Source: Leptolyngbya sp. KIOST-1
Lineage (GTDB): Bacteria; Cyanobacteriota; Cyanobacteriia; Phormidesmidales; Phormidesmidaceae
NCBI RefSeq assembly: GCF_000763385.1
Contig: NZ_JQFA01000004.1
Location: 1,302,001 to 1,366,000 of the forward strand
Direction: 5' to 3'
Length of the DNA: 64,000 nt
Shown here: in pieces, positions 1 to 10,264 of the stretch
Numbering within the stretch: the stretch's first letter is position 1
Layout of the letters: each line of letters starts with the position of its first letter
Position numbers and translations under genes: made by a program
Notes under the pieces: generated by a model
The model's input: only the letters and a program-made list of their open reading frames with translations
Databases searched by the model: none
What the model was told of the DNA's origin: nothing

Positions 1-308
1 ACAACACCATTGTCACCATCACCGATCAGTCAGGGGAAGCAATTTCCTGGGCCTCGGCAGGTTCCAGCGGCTTTAAAGGGGCCAAGAAGGGAACGCCCTT
101 TGCCGCCCAAACGGCGGCGGACGGTGCGGCACGGCGGGCCATGGATCAGGGCATGCGCCAAATTGAGGTTATGGTCAGTGGTCCCGGAGCCGGTCGAGAA
201 ACCGCCATCCGTGCGCTTCAAGGGGCGGGGTTAGAAATTACGCTGATCCGCGATGTTACGCCCATTCCCCACAACGGCTGTCGACCCCCCAAACGTCGTC
301 GAGTTTAA
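1..308 (+). CDS. rpsK: 30S ribosomal protein S11, 5'-truncated by window edge
   Basis: The reading frame is open from base 3 and ends with TAA at 306-308. The translation begins [20 protein letters not shown] and ends [14 protein letters not shown], the highly conserved S11 C-terminus that binds 16S rRNA in the small-subunit platform. The start codon and roughly the first quarter of the protein lie left of the window. It is followed after about 60 bases by rpoA, the usual rpsK-rpoA-rplQ order of the bacterial alpha operon. The identification is secure; only completeness is lacking. Confidence 0.97.
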   Translation, partial: NTIVTITDQSGEAISWASAGSSGFKGAKKGTPFAAQTAADGAARRAMDQGMRQIEVMVSGPGAGRETAIRALQGAGLEITLIRDVTPIPHNGCRPPKRRRV

Positions 309-354
309 GGATTGAGCGCTCAGCTTCATCGGTGGACAGGGTATTGCGAGGTTT

Positions 355-362
355 AAGGGAGG
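355..362 (+). promoter_or_regulatory. Strong Shine-Dalgarno for rpoA TTG start
   Basis: AAGGGAGG lies seven bases before the TTG at 370. No in-frame ATG sits near the conserved N-terminus, so this site decides the rpoA start and shows that it is a non-ATG codon. Confidence 0.8.
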
Positions 363-369
363 CAGGATT

Positions 370-1317
370 TTGGCACAGTTTCATGTCGATTGCGTAGAGT
401 CTGTCGTTGAAAGCGACCAGAGCCAGTACGGTCGTTTTGTAATCGAACCCCTGGAGCGCAGTCAGGGAACCACCGTAGGCAACGCCCTGAGGCGGGTGTT
501 GCTCTCTAACTTAGAAGGTATTGCGATTACAGCCGTCAGAATTGCTGGTGCCACCCACGAATTCTCCACCATCGTTGGCGTGCGAGAGGATGTCCTCGAT
601 ATTCTCCTCAACATGAAGGAGATTGTCCTGCGCAGCTACTCCAATCAGCCTCAAATTGGACGACTTCTGGTTCAGGGGCCAGCGCGAGTAACCGCCGGGC
701 ACTTTGAGCTACCCTCCGAGGTGGAAGTGGTCAACCCCGAGCAGTACGTAGCCACCGTTGCCGATGGCCATACCCTGGAGATGGAGTTCAGAATTGAGCG
801 GGGTCAGGGATACCGGGCTGTTGAGCGCAGCAAGGACGACGCGACGGCGCTCGACTTCATTCAGATCGATTCGGTCTTTATGCCGGTCAAAAAGGTCAAC
901 TATAGCGTTGAGGAAGTCGTGGTCTCTGGCTCTATGCAGCGTGACCAGCTGAGCATGGACATCTGGACCAATGGCAGCATCACCCCTCAGCAGGCGATGA
1001 GTCAGGCCGCCGATATTCTAGTCAGTCTGTTTGTACCGCTCAAAGACGTCACGCTTGAACCCAAGTTTGACGAAGAGGTCAAAGAAGAAGACCCGAATAA
1101 TCAAATTCCCATCGAAGAACTGCGGCTGTCTGTGCGGGCCTACAACTGTCTGAAGCGGGCCCAGATCAACTCGGTGGCCGACCTGCTGGACTTCAGTCAG
1201 GAAGACCTGCTGGAGATCAAGAATTTTGGGCAGAAGTCTGCTGAAGAGGTGATTGAAGCTCTTCAGGAGCGCCTGGGGATTACTCTGCCCCTGGAGAAGG
1301 CTTCGAAAACCGCATAG
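370..1317 (+). CDS. rpoA: DNA-directed RNA polymerase subunit alpha
   Basis: This 315-residue protein is the alpha subunit, which dimerises to nucleate RNA polymerase assembly. The N-terminal domain has the typical YGRFVIEPLERSQGTTVGNALRRVLL segment (written here only as a landmark from about residue 20). The C-terminal domain, from about residue 235, carries IPIEELRLSVRAYNCLKRA and the helix-hairpin-helix region ending in GITLP, which contacts DNA and activators. The start is TTG at 370 behind a strong Shine-Dalgarno. It lies between rpsK and rplQ, with a terminator-like hairpin after its stop. Length is normal for cyanobacteria. Confidence 0.98.
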   Translation: MAQFHVDCVESVVESDQSQYGRFVIEPLERSQGTTVGNALRRVLLSNLEGIAITAVRIAGATHEFSTIVGVREDVLDILLNMKEIVLRSYSNQPQIGRLLVQGPARVTAGHFELPSEVEVVNPEQYVATVADGHTLEMEFRIERGQGYRAVERSKDDATALDFIQIDSVFMPVKKVNYSVEEVVVSGSMQRDQLSMDIWTNGSITPQQAMSQAADILVSLFVPLKDVTLEPKFDEEVKEEDPNNQIPIEELRLSVRAYNCLKRAQINSVADLLDFSQEDLLEIKNFGQKSAEEVIEALQERLGITLPLEKASKTA

Positions 1318-1327
1318 TGTCCGGGTT

Positions 1328-1353
1328 CAGGCGGGCACCTTCGCCTGGTTTTT
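1328..1353 (+). terminator. Terminator-like hairpin between rpoA and rplQ
   Basis: CAGGCG (1328-1333) pairs with CGCCTG (1342-1347), followed by a TTTTT run at 1349-1353. The stem is only six base pairs and rplQ starts 37 bases later, so it is more likely a partial terminator or processing site that lowers ribosomal-protein expression relative to upstream genes than a full stop. Confidence 0.55.
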
Positions 1354-1389
1354 CGATTGTTTTAATGTTGTTCATCTAAGTTCAGTACC

Positions 1390-1740
1390 ATGCGTCACCG
1401 CTGTCGCGTTCATCAACTCGGGAAGCCTGCAGACCAACGTAAGGCTCTACTCCGCTCTCTGACCACGGAGCTTATCCGTCACGGTCGCATTACAACCACT
1501 AAAGCCCGGGCCAGGGCGGTGCGCGAAGAAGCTGACCGCATGATTACTCTGGCCAAGGACGGCTCCCTGTCGGCCCGCCGTCAGGCGCTGGGCTACATCT
1601 ATGACAAGCAGCTTGTGCACGCCCTGTTTAGCCAAGCCACTGAGCGCTACGGCGATCGCAATGGCGGCTACACCCGCATTGTCAAAACCGTGCGCCGCCG
1701 GGGTGACAACTCCGAAATGGCGATCATTGAGCTGACCTAG
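1390..1740 (+). CDS. rplQ: 50S ribosomal protein L17
   Basis: The 116-residue protein starts [20 protein letters not shown] and contains the L17 core [22 protein letters not shown] and the C-terminal [23 protein letters not shown]17 surrounds the exit-tunnel region of the large subunit. It is the short bacterial form with no extension. It follows rpoA, as in nearly all bacteria, and precedes truA, the normal cyanobacterial order. Confidence 0.97.
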   Translation: MRHRCRVHQLGKPADQRKALLRSLTTELIRHGRITTTKARARAVREEADRMITLAKDGSLSARRQALGYIYDKQLVHALFSQATERYGDRNGGYTRIVKTVRRRGDNSEMAIIELT

Positions 1741-1797
1741 GTACCTCTGTTGATTTAGTCTCCGACCTCCGTTCGTTAGTTTCCCCTGTCCGTACCC

Positions 1798-2670
1798 ATG
1801 GCGAAGCCCTCACCCATACAGCGCAGCCTGGAGAGCCAGCCCGCCGAGTTTGCCCAGGCAACTCAGCGGATTGCTCTGGTGGTGCAGTATGTGGGTACCC
1901 ATTTGCACGGTTGGCAGTGGCAGCCCAATGCTCGCACCGTTCAAGGTGAGATTGAAGCGGCCATTCGCTCAGTGTTGGGCTATGAGGTTCGGCTCAGTGG
2001 GGCAGGGCGTACCGACACTGGCGTCCATGCCGCCGCTCAGATGGCTCACTTCGACGCTCCAGAGTTTATCCCGGCGCATCGATGGGCCGACGTGCTCAAC
2101 AGCCGCCTCCCAGAGGACATCCTGATTCGGGCTTCGGTGGCGGTGCCTGACACCTGGCATGCTCAGTTTTCGGCCTGCTGGCGGCGCTACCGCTACACTC
2201 TGTATACTGAAGCGCGCCCCAACCTGTTTGTGCGACCTTTTGTGTGGCACTACTACCATCAGTACCTCGATCAGGCCAAGATTCAGGTGGCGCTGGATGC
2301 CATGGTGGGTCACCACGATATGGCAGCTTTCCACCGAGCGCGATCGGGTAAGAGCCACTCGTGGGTAGACCTCCAGGCAGCTGAATGCCGCCGCCAGGAT
2401 ACTTTCCTAACCGTCGAGCTTCAGGCAAAGGGCTTTCTGTACGGCATGGTAAGGCTGATCATGGGGCTGATTGTCAAAGTCGGCAGCGGAGAGCTATCGC
2501 CAGCAGAGTTTACTCAGCTCTGGCAGCAGCGGCAGCGCCAGCGAGTTAGGTACTCTGCCCCCGCCCAGGGGTTGTGTCTGCTCCGGGTCGGTTATGATAG
2601 TGCCCCCTTCGCTCCCGAGGTGTGGTTTGACACCCAACCTCATTTCTTCTGGGGGTCAGCCGTGGCCTGA
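1798..2670 (+). CDS. truA: tRNA pseudouridine(38-40) synthase TruA
   Basis: This 290-residue enzyme converts uridines 38, 39 and 40 of the tRNA anticodon arm to pseudouridine. The catalytic aspartate lies in [11 protein letters not shown], where it is the Asp after ArgThr. Further family segments are [12 protein letters not shown] near the N-terminus and [17 protein letters not shown] near the C-terminus. The protein begins with about 22 residues not needed for the fold, so a later start is possible, but no better ribosome site is visible. It is embedded between rplQ and rplM in the ribosomal operon, consistent with co-expression with translation genes. Confidence 0.95.
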   Translation: MAKPSPIQRSLESQPAEFAQATQRIALVVQYVGTHLHGWQWQPNARTVQGEIEAAIRSVLGYEVRLSGAGRTDTGVHAAAQMAHFDAPEFIPAHRWADVLNSRLPEDILIRASVAVPDTWHAQFSACWRRYRYTLYTEARPNLFVRPFVWHYYHQYLDQAKIQVALDAMVGHHDMAAFHRARSGKSHSWVDLQAAECRRQDTFLTVELQAKGFLYGMVRLIMGLIVKVGSGELSPAEFTQLWQQRQRQRVRYSAPAQGLCLLRVGYDSAPFAPEVWFDTQPHFFWGSAVA

Positions 2671-2752
2671 AACCGGGTCAAGTTTGATCAGACAGTTTTT
2701 GACACAGTTTGTTTTACTCCGTGGTTCATCCAAGAAAGGCAGCTCAAGCGCT

Positions 2753-3211
2753 ATGACTACTAAGACCTACATTCCCCCCCACGATTCTGTTCAGAAGCAG
2801 TGGCACGTGATCGACGCTGAGGGTCAGCGCCTGGGACGGCTAGCCACCGAAATTGCCACGATTCTACGCGGCAAAAACAAGCCTACCTTTACCCCTAACA
2901 TGGACACCGGGGACTTCGTCGTTGTGGTCAACGCGGAGAAAGTGGTGGTGACGGGTCGTAAGGCCACAACCAAGCTCTATCGCCGCCACTCCGGGCGCCC
3001 CGGCGGGATGAAGGTAGAGACCTTCGACAAGCTTCAGGCCCGCATTCCTGAGCGGATTATTGAGCAGGCGGTGAAGGGTATGTTGCCGAAAAATTCCCTG
3101 GGCCGCAAGCAGTTCACCAAGCTCAAAGTATACGCCGGGCCGGAGCATCCTCACCAGGCCCAAAACCCTGACCCCCATGTTGTAAATACCATTCCTGGAG
3201 AAGCTAAATAA
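2753..3211 (+). CDS. rplM: 50S ribosomal protein L13
   Basis: The 152-residue product starts [20 protein letters not shown] and contains the L13 signatures [19 protein letters not shown] and [22 protein letters not shown]13 is an early assembly protein of the large subunit. The frame stays open upstream to 2471, overlapping truA, but family alignment places the start at ATG 2753, with a purine-rich AAGAAAGG about 13 bases upstream. Its stop codon TAA shares its last base with the rpsI ATG, so the two are translationally coupled. Confidence 0.97.
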   Translation: MTTKTYIPPHDSVQKQWHVIDAEGQRLGRLATEIATILRGKNKPTFTPNMDTGDFVVVVNAEKVVVTGRKATTKLYRRHSGRPGGMKVETFDKLQARIPERIIEQAVKGMLPKNSLGRKQFTKLKVYAGPEHPHQAQNPDPHVVNTIPGEAK

Positions 3212-3624
3212 TGCAGGCCACCGATCAAACTCAACAGGCTGTGTACTGGGGCACCGGTCGCCGCAAGACCTCTATCGCCAGGGTGCGTTTGGTTCCCGGC
3301 AGCGGTCAGCTGACTATCAACAAGCGCCCTGGGGATGACTATCTGCAGTTCAACCCCGCCTATCTCAACGCCACTAAGGCTCCCCTTGAGGTGCTGGGTT
3401 TAGAAAATTCCTACGACATTTTGGTCAATGTCAAAGGCGGCGGACTCACCGGCCAGGCGGATGCCATCCGTTTGGGAGTAGCCCGTGCCCTCTGTGAACT
3501 CGACCCCGAAAACCGCAAGCCGCTAAAAGTTGAGGGCTACCTCACCCGTGACCCACGGGCCAAGGAGCGCCGTAAGTACGGCTTGAAGAAAGCCCGTAAG
3601 GCTCCTCAATTCTCGAAGCGTTAG
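3211..3624 (+). CDS. rpsI: 30S ribosomal protein S9
   Basis: The 137-residue protein contains [19 protein letters not shown] near the N-terminus and ends [16 protein letters not shown], the basic tail that reaches the P-site tRNA. The ATG overlaps the rplM stop by one base, the classic rplM-rpsI pair. A 9-bp-arm hairpin follows the gene before rpmE. Confidence 0.97.
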   Translation: MQATDQTQQAVYWGTGRRKTSIARVRLVPGSGQLTINKRPGDDYLQFNPAYLNATKAPLEVLGLENSYDILVNVKGGGLTGQADAIRLGVARALCELDPENRKPLKVEGYLTRDPRAKERRKYGLKKARKAPQFSKR

Positions 3625-3646
3625 AGTATTACCTGGAGCTTGGGAT

Positions 3647-3692
3647 GCTCTGCAAGGGACGTTAACTTGGGTCAACGTTCAGGTTGCAGAGC
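3647..3692. other. Two-tier inverted repeat between rpsI and rpmE
   Basis: GCTCTGCAA (3647-3655) is exactly complementary to TTGCAGAGC (3684-3692), and inside it ACGTT (3659-3663) pairs with AACGT (3674-3678). There is no T-run after it, so it is not a classic terminator. It may be an mRNA processing or stability element, or a leader for L31 regulation; function is inference. Confidence 0.5.
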
Positions 3693-3739
3693 TTTCCGAG
3701 CAAATCTGTTTTTCGTTAAACCTTGTTTTAATTACCGCT

Positions 3740-3988
3740 ATGGCAAAGTCTGACATTCACCCCACCTGGTACCCCGAAGCCAAGGTCTTCTGTGACGGTA
3801 AGGAGATCATGACGGTTGGCTCCACTAAGCCTGAGCTGCATGTGGACGTCTGGTCTGGGAATCATCCCTTCTACACGGGTACTCAGAAAATTATTGACAC
3901 GGAGGGGCGTGTGGAGCGTTTCATGCGCAAGTATGGCATGACCGATACCTCTGCTGCCGCTAGCGATAAGGCTGCCGACAACGCTTAG
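3740..3988 (+). CDS. rpmE: 50S ribosomal protein L31, zinc-free type
   Basis: The 82-residue protein starts MAKSDIHPTWYPEAKVFCDG and has the family segment WSGNHPFYTGTQKIIDTEGR followed by VERFMRKYGM. In zinc-binding L31 there are four cysteines (two near residue 17 and two before HPFYTG). Here only one remains (VFCDG) and the later pair is replaced (VWSGN), so zinc cannot be held; this is the form usual in cyanobacteria. The last dozen residues are a low-complexity Ala/Asp/Ser tail. It lies between rpsI and prfA. Confidence 0.95.
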   Translation: MAKSDIHPTWYPEAKVFCDGKEIMTVGSTKPELHVDVWSGNHPFYTGTQKIIDTEGRVERFMRKYGMTDTSAAASDKAADNA

Positions 3989-4002
3989 CCGGCCCTGCTG
4001 TT

Positions 4003-4140
4003 GGGCGTTTCATCACTCCTGGCTAAAACCCTTTTAACACCAGCGTTGCTACATCCCAGCGTTGCCACATCCAGCCCAAACCATGGGCTGGAAGCTGTAG
4101 CCGTTGGTTTTGGGCTTAAAAGCTTGATTGATGATAGCCC
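4003..4140. repeat. R1 dispersed element, near full-length diverged copy
   Basis: This spacer aligns along its whole length with the reverse complement of the clearest R1 copy (31016-31137). It begins GGGCGTTTCATCA and TGGCTAAAA, has GTTGCCACATCCAGCCC in the middle, and ends GCTGTAGCC ... ATTGATGATAGCCC. Terminal inverted repeats are degenerate and no target duplication is seen, so it is old. It separates rpmE from prfA inside the ribosomal operon. Confidence 0.7.
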
Positions 4141-4150
4141 TGAGTACTGA

Positions 4151-5290
<1,140 letters not shown>

Positions 5291-5337
5291 GCTGAGGGCT
5301 GGCGGTGGGATGGGGACGCTGCTCTGGGGGATAGCCC

Positions 5338-6633
5338 ATGCCTAAGTTTCTCCATATTGCCGATATTCACCTGGGCTTTGACCGCTACGACACCCCCGAG
5401 CGCACCAAGGACTTCTTTCGCGCCCTGCAGACGGTGCTGGAGCGCTATGCGATTGAGGAAGGGGTCGACTTTGTAGCGATCGCAGGGGATTTATTTGAGC
5501 ATCGCAATATCAAGCCCGCCACCCTTAACCAGGCCCAGGTTTGCCTCCAGGCCCTAAAAGATGCCAACATTCCGGTGCTGGCTATTGAGGGTAACCACGA
5601 CAACCGTCCCTACGGTACCCGCACCAGCTGGCTCAAGTACCTGTCGGAGTGGAACCTGCTGAAGCTGCTGGAGCCCAACGAGGGCGGCGAGGTGGAGAAT
5701 CGTCTCCTGCCCTGGAATGATGCCACCCGCGCCGGAGGCTACATCGATTTACCCTGCGGCGTGCGAGTGGTGGGCTCTAGCTGGTACGGTGCTACGGCTC
5801 CCCGGGCGATTGAACTGCTGGCCAACGCGATCGAAGCTCTCCCCCCTGGCCCCGATTACACCGTGCTGCTGTTTCACCACGGCCTGGAAGGACAAATTGC
5901 CCGCTATGCCGGGGCTCTGCGCTACTCAGAGCTGCTGCCGCTGCAGGCCGCAGGGGTAGACTATCTGGCTCTGGGCCACATTCACAAAAACTATACTGCC
6001 GAAGGCTGGGTGTTTAACCCCGGTTCGCTGGAGGCGAACAATGTAGAAGAAAGTCGTTTTAAGCGCGGTGCTTACCTGGTAGATCTGTCGCCCCAGGGGA
6101 TTGATGCCCAGCTCAAAACCGACTATTTTCAGCGGCCCGTTGTTCGGGTAGAGCTAGTGGCCAAGGGGCAGGAGAGCCTGGACGAGCTGACCCAGCTGGC
6201 CATAGACCGAGCGATCGCCGCTGCGGCGCAGTATGAAGACGACCCAGCCCCGATTCTGGAGCTAAAAATCACCGGCCAGGTGGGCTTCGATCGCCTGGAC
6301 CTGGATACGCGCCGTCTGCAGGAGTCGATTCAATCGGCCAGTCAGGCGCTGGTGGTGCTGATCAAATACGAGGTGGAGGACGTCGCCTACCAGACGCCTC
6401 TCAATGAGGGTCAAAACCGGGTTGAAATTGAACAGACCATTTTTGAGGATATGCTGGCGGCGCACCGGGACTACAAGCGCCGCGCCCCAGAACTGGCCAG
6501 AGGGCTGAGCGATCTCAAGGATCGTCAGCTAGCTGGCGTCGATGAGACCGAACTCTACAGCCTTGTTGAGACCCTGCTGGACCTGCCATCGGCGGTAACG
6601 GCTCCACCGACTCAGGCGGCTGCGGACGGGTAG
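5338..6633 (+). CDS. SbcD/Mre11-like metallophosphoesterase (DNA repair exonuclease family)
   Basis: The 431-residue protein starts MPKFLHIADIHLGFDRYDTP. All calcineurin-type metal motifs are visible: ADIHLG (res 7-12), AGDLFEH (about 50), EGNHDNR (about 82), FHHGLEG (about 182) and GHIHKNY (about 212). These are the manganese ligands of SbcD/Mre11 nucleases. After about residue 270 it carries an alpha/beta region unlike the SbcD capping domain, with EDDPAPILELKITG and a helical end. No SbcC partner ATPase is adjacent. The exact substrate is unknown; a role in DNA end processing is inferred from the family. It starts 47 bases after prfA. Confidence 0.85.
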   Translation: MPKFLHIADIHLGFDRYDTPERTKDFFRALQTVLERYAIEEGVDFVAIAGDLFEHRNIKPATLNQAQVCLQALKDANIPVLAIEGNHDNRPYGTRTSWLKYLSEWNLLKLLEPNEGGEVENRLLPWNDATRAGGYIDLPCGVRVVGSSWYGATAPRAIELLANAIEALPPGPDYTVLLFHHGLEGQIARYAGALRYSELLPLQAAGVDYLALGHIHKNYTAEGWVFNPGSLEANNVEESRFKRGAYLVDLSPQGIDAQLKTDYFQRPVVRVELVAKGQESLDELTQLAIDRAIAAAAQYEDDPAPILELKITGQVGFDRLDLDTRRLQESIQSASQALVVLIKYEVEDVAYQTPLNEGQNRVEIEQTIFEDMLAAHRDYKRRAPELARGLSDLKDRQLAGVDETELYSLVETLLDLPSAVTAPPTQAAADG

Positions 6634-6717
6634 GGGGCTGCTGCAATTGACCGCCAATTGACCTATGGTGGCCCCAGAACCAACCCCCCAGGGGAAAAAG
6701 AAGGCCAGGCCCCGTCG

Positions 6718-7464
6718 CTACATCCACCAAACCGTCAAGACATGCCGCTGTTGCCAGATCATGGTGATGCCGCTGACTGCTACAAACGCAAACACTAGCT
6801 GCCTAAACTGCTGCGCCGACATTTTCTCTAAAACCTGCTTTCCCAGCCAGTTGGCCGGGATGGCCCCGAGGCCAATCACCAGGCCATAGAGCAAATACTC
6901 CCGGCTCAGGCTGCCGAAGGTGGCGTAGGCCACCAGCTTAACCAGATGGAGAACAGCTTTGTTGAAGGCTTTGGTGGCTACCATGGCCTCTTTCTCCAGC
7001 CCGTAGCCGAGGTAGAAGGGGTTCATGGCCGGACCCGTGCTGCCAATCAGGCCAGACCCAATGGCATTGACCAGGGACAGGGGCAAAAAATGGGCGGCCT
7101 TGAGCGTCCATTGCCTTTCTCTGGTTGGCAGGCAATAGTTGACCACCATCGCCAGCAGGCCCACCCCCAACAGCAGCTGTAGCCCCTCTGCGTGCAGTTG
7201 CGTCAGGCCATAGCCGCCGATCAGGGCACCGACAACGGCCCCTGGCACATACCAGGCGGTGACCCGCCAATCGATCTGCTGCCAGAAAACCAACCCCCGC
7301 TGGGCGTTGCCAATTAACAGCCCGGTGGTAATGACCGGTGCCACGGCCTGAGTTCCCAGCAGCAGCGAAATTAGTGGAATCAGGATAAAGGGGCTGCCTC
7401 CTCCGGCTAACATGCTCAGAAACCAGGCCACAAAACTGGCGACAAACAGGCTTGCGGCAATCAT
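6718..7464 (-). CDS. Sulfite exporter TauE/SafE family permease
   Basis: The 248-residue protein is almost entirely hydrophobic, with about eight membrane segments. The N-terminal SLFVASFVAWFLSMLAGGGS with following glycine/proline turns and a repeated second half (IGSGLIGSTGPAMNPFYLGYG) are characteristic of TauE/SafE carriers, which move sulfite, sulfonates or other small organic anions across the inner membrane. The conserved GGG and STGPAMNP turns are intact. It is a single gene convergent with the phosphoesterase on its left and divergent from the M48-like gene on its right, so neighbours do not indicate the substrate. Confidence 0.85.
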   Translation of the reverse strand: MIAASLFVASFVAWFLSMLAGGGSPFILIPLISLLLGTQAVAPVITTGLLIGNAQRGLVFWQQIDWRVTAWYVPGAVVGALIGGYGLTQLHAEGLQLLLGVGLLAMVVNYCLPTRERQWTLKAAHFLPLSLVNAIGSGLIGSTGPAMNPFYLGYGLEKEAMVATKAFNKAVLHLVKLVAYATFGSLSREYLLYGLVIGLGAIPANWLGKQVLEKMSAQQFRQLVFAFVAVSGITMIWQQRHVLTVWWM

Positions 7465-7651
7465 AGGCAGGGGCGACAGGGTGATCTAGATTTTAGTCTA
7501 GGGGGCAGCGCTGCTTTTCGGTGAGCGTGGTTCTCCCCAAATGTTTCAGGGCCTTGACGAGCGCGAGACGGAGCAGACGGGGAATAGTTAGTTATGCTTG
7601 AACTTTTCTGATCTTGCTTGTCCAGGTTGCTGTTTAGGTTAGTAGCGGCGT

Positions 7652-10177
7652 ATGGCCCAGCCCATAGACCCCCATTCTTTAGCCTCAGGCCCTGGCCGTG
7701 CCCCCAGGTCGTCGGTAGACGCCTTTTATCAGCAGGCGATCGCGGCCTTTAAGGCCCAGGACTATGGTCAGGCGCTGGCCCGGTTTCAACGACTGGAGCG
7801 GCTCCCACCCACCTCGCCCTACCACCTCAAGGCGCTGATTGGCCAGGTGCGCGTTCACCAGCACTTGGGCCACAGTGAACAGGTTACAGTGCTGTGTCAG
7901 CGTCTACTCGACAGTCCTTCTCCCGCAGCCCAGCAGTGGGCCAGGCAGGCGCTAGGGCAACGGACGAAACAGGAGGCCGCTCAGGCCAACCACTCCCAGC
8001 CACAGCCCCTGTCCTCCCCGCCCGCCGCCATCGGGCAGGACTTGAGTGGCTTTGTGCCGTTGCCCAGTTCTTCCCAGGGTCTGCCCTACACCCCGCCGCC
8101 AACCGTCGCGACCCCGACCCGGCCCCCCTCGGCCCCCTCGGCTCCCTCGGTCGAGCCCGCGATCGCGCCGCCCGTAGCTCCCCCTTCGCCGGATGCGGAG
8201 CCGGACGAGCGATCGCCTGAAGTGGGATCGCTATTTCATTACGAACAGCTCAACCGGCAACCGGAGTCCCACGGCGATGGGGCAGGGGATGAGGCCTCTG
8301 AAGCCCTGCGAGGGGACTCCACCCACCCAGGCTCGGCCGCAAACCCCGCCGAAAATTTCTCTGGAGCTCAGGCGACGGCAGTCCAGCCTAGGCCCCTGCC
8401 GACCAGCACCCAGCGTCAAGATCCTCTGCCGCAGCGCCCCCTGGCTCTCTGGCTGGGCCAGGGGCTGACGGCGATCGCGCTGCTGTGGGGAATCAACTGG
8501 GTCTTTCACGCCAGCTTCCGAGCCCTGGATAACCTGGTGCGCTGGGTGCGCTGGCCGGTGCAGCTAAGCTTGCCCGGAGCCTACCAGACTTATACAGGCT
8601 GGATCGTGGGGCTGCTGCTGCTGCTGGGGCTGGCGAGTCCCTGGTTGATGGACCGCGCCCTGGGGCTCTGGTATCGCCAGCGCCCCTTCTCCCTGCGGCG
8701 GCTGCAAACCCAGAGTCCCAGTTCGTTGCGGCTGCTGCGCCAGGTGTGCCGTCAGCAGGGCTGGCCCATACCCGAGCTGCGCCTGATTGCCGACCCTGCG
8801 CCGCTGTGCTTTAGCTACGGCTGGCTCCCCCGCCACACGCGAATTGTGGTTAGCCAGGGGTTGCTGGATCAGAGCTCGGATGAGGAGCTGACCGCCTTCT
8901 ACGGTTACGAACTGGCCCGCATGGTCAACGGCAGCCTGCCGGTCCTGTCAGCGATTGGGCTGCTGCTGCTGCTGCTCCACACCGGCTACCGCTGGCTGGC
9001 GCAGACGGCCGATCGCCGCCAGCCCTGGCTCAGGGGCTTGTTGAGCGGTCTGGCCACGGTGCTCTATGGCTTGTTTTGGCTGCTGCGGCAGACGGTGCTG
9101 TGGCTGTCCCGGCTGTGCTGCCGCTGGGGTGATCGCCGGGCCGTGGCCCTGACCCAGCGCCCCGATCTGATGATTGACGGACTGCTCGGGGGGACCGCCG
9201 CGATCGCCGCCTATCTAAACCAGCACGACACCCTCCATCCCCTCCACACCAGCCTGGAGGTCCTGATGCCCCTCAGCAGTCGCCAGGCGATCGCACCAGG
9301 CTCTCTCCTGGGCCGTCCGGGGTGCGATCGCACCCCGGTTCTCAGGACCCTACTCACCGTAGATGGGCTCAATCCCTACCGCCAGTGGCTGCGCGTCAAT
9401 GCGCCCCACACACCCCTGGGGGAGCGCTTGCTGTGGCTGCACCAGCAGGCGCTGCGCCGAGGCCAGCCAGGCCTGCCGCTCGCCCCAGGGACAGCGATGC
9501 CGGCTCCACCCGCCGCGGGTTCGGTCTCCCTCCCCCTGCTGCTCTTGCAAAAAGGACCGCTGGCGGGGCTGCTGGCGGGGGGAGGGCTCGCTATGGTCCT
9601 CTGGTTTGTCGGAGGAGTCGTCAACCGCACTGGCTTGCAGCGCCTGAACTGGCTCTATCAAGATCCCAGTATTCTGCTGGGGGGGCTGTGGCTAGGGCTG
9701 GGCCTGGGCCTGCTGCTGCGGATCAATGTCCTGTTCCCTGATACCGACCCTCGGTCCGGCAGCCAAGCCTCGGCAGCGCCGATCGCCGACCTGCTGAATC
9801 ACTCCCCCCTGTTGCCGGTGCAGGGCCGTCCAGTGCGGCTCCAGGGCAAGCTGCGGGGCCTGACCGGCAGCGGCAATTTGAGCCTGCAGGAACTCTACCT
9901 GGACGACGCTTCAGGCCTGGTAAAACTGGTCAATCCCGTACCGTTGGCCAGCCTCCAGAACCTGCTTCAGCCCTCCAATCAGCCCTTTCAGTGGGTCGGG
10001 CGCAGGGTAACCGTCACCGGCTGGAGCCGCTACGGCAGCGGCATGCTCTGGATAGACCTCAACCAAATAATACTGGACCAGCGCCACAGCTTTTCAACCT
10101 ATGGCCCCATCTGGGCCACCCTGGCCAGCCTGGTCAGCAGCCTGATTGGCATTGCCATTATTTTTAGCGGCGGCTAA
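7652..10177 (+). CDS. Membrane M48-like peptidase homologue with degenerate HEXXH
   Basis: The 841-residue protein has TPR-like helices (about 20-105), a proline/alanine/serine-rich linker (110-255), two membrane segments (about 263-285 and 314-340), then an M48 (HtpX/Ste24-like) domain. At the place of the HEXXH zinc site the sequence is YELAR (419-423): the glutamate stays, but both histidines are Tyr and Arg. The usual third ligand glutamate (EYEAD region) is replaced by GDRRAVAL. More hydrophobic segments follow at about 430-480 and 615-710, then a C-terminal OB-like domain (about 725-815, GRPVRLQGKLRGLTG ... GRRVTVTGW). It is likely a non-catalytic membrane scaffold; the cyanobacterial relatives should be compared. 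Confidence 0.7.
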   Translation: MAQPIDPHSLASGPGRAPRSSVDAFYQQAIAAFKAQDYGQALARFQRLERLPPTSPYHLKALIGQVRVHQHLGHSEQVTVLCQRLLDSPSPAAQQWARQALGQRTKQEAAQANHSQPQPLSSPPAAIGQDLSGFVPLPSSSQGLPYTPPPTVATPTRPPSAPSAPSVEPAIAPPVAPPSPDAEPDERSPEVGSLFHYEQLNRQPESHGDGAGDEASEALRGDSTHPGSAANPAENFSGAQATAVQPRPLPTSTQRQDPLPQRPLALWLGQGLTAIALLWGINWVFHASFRALDNLVRWVRWPVQLSLPGAYQTYTGWIVGLLLLLGLASPWLMDRALGLWYRQRPFSLRRLQTQSPSSLRLLRQVCRQQGWPIPELRLIADPAPLCFSYGWLPRHTRIVVSQGLLDQSSDEELTAFYGYELARMVNGSLPVLSAIGLLLLLLHTGYRWLAQTADRRQPWLRGLLSGLATVLYGLFWLLRQTVLWLSRLCCRWGDRRAVALTQRPDLMIDGLLGGTAAIAAYLNQHDTLHPLHTSLEVLMPLSSRQAIAPGSLLGRPGCDRTPVLRTLLTVDGLNPYRQWLRVNAPHTPLGERLLWLHQQALRRGQPGLPLAPGTAMPAPPAAGSVSLPLLLLQKGPLAGLLAGGGLAMVLWFVGGVVNRTGLQRLNWLYQDPSILLGGLWLGLGLGLLLRINVLFPDTDPRSGSQASAAPIADLLNHSPLLPVQGRPVRLQGKLRGLTGSGNLSLQELYLDDASGLVKLVNPVPLASLQNLLQPSNQPFQWVGRRVTVTGWSRYGSGMLWIDLNQIILDQRHSFSTYGPIWATLASLVSSLIGIAIIFSGG

Positions 10178-10264
10178 ACTTCAGTGGCGTACTGCAAGCC
10201 TAAGTAACGTTATGTTGCGGAATCGCCACTTGAATGTTACATTAATTTACAGAAACACATGCCT

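Noticed and set aside
2471-2752. Upstream extension of L13
   Set aside because: It overlaps truA out of frame and L13 homology begins at ATG 2753.
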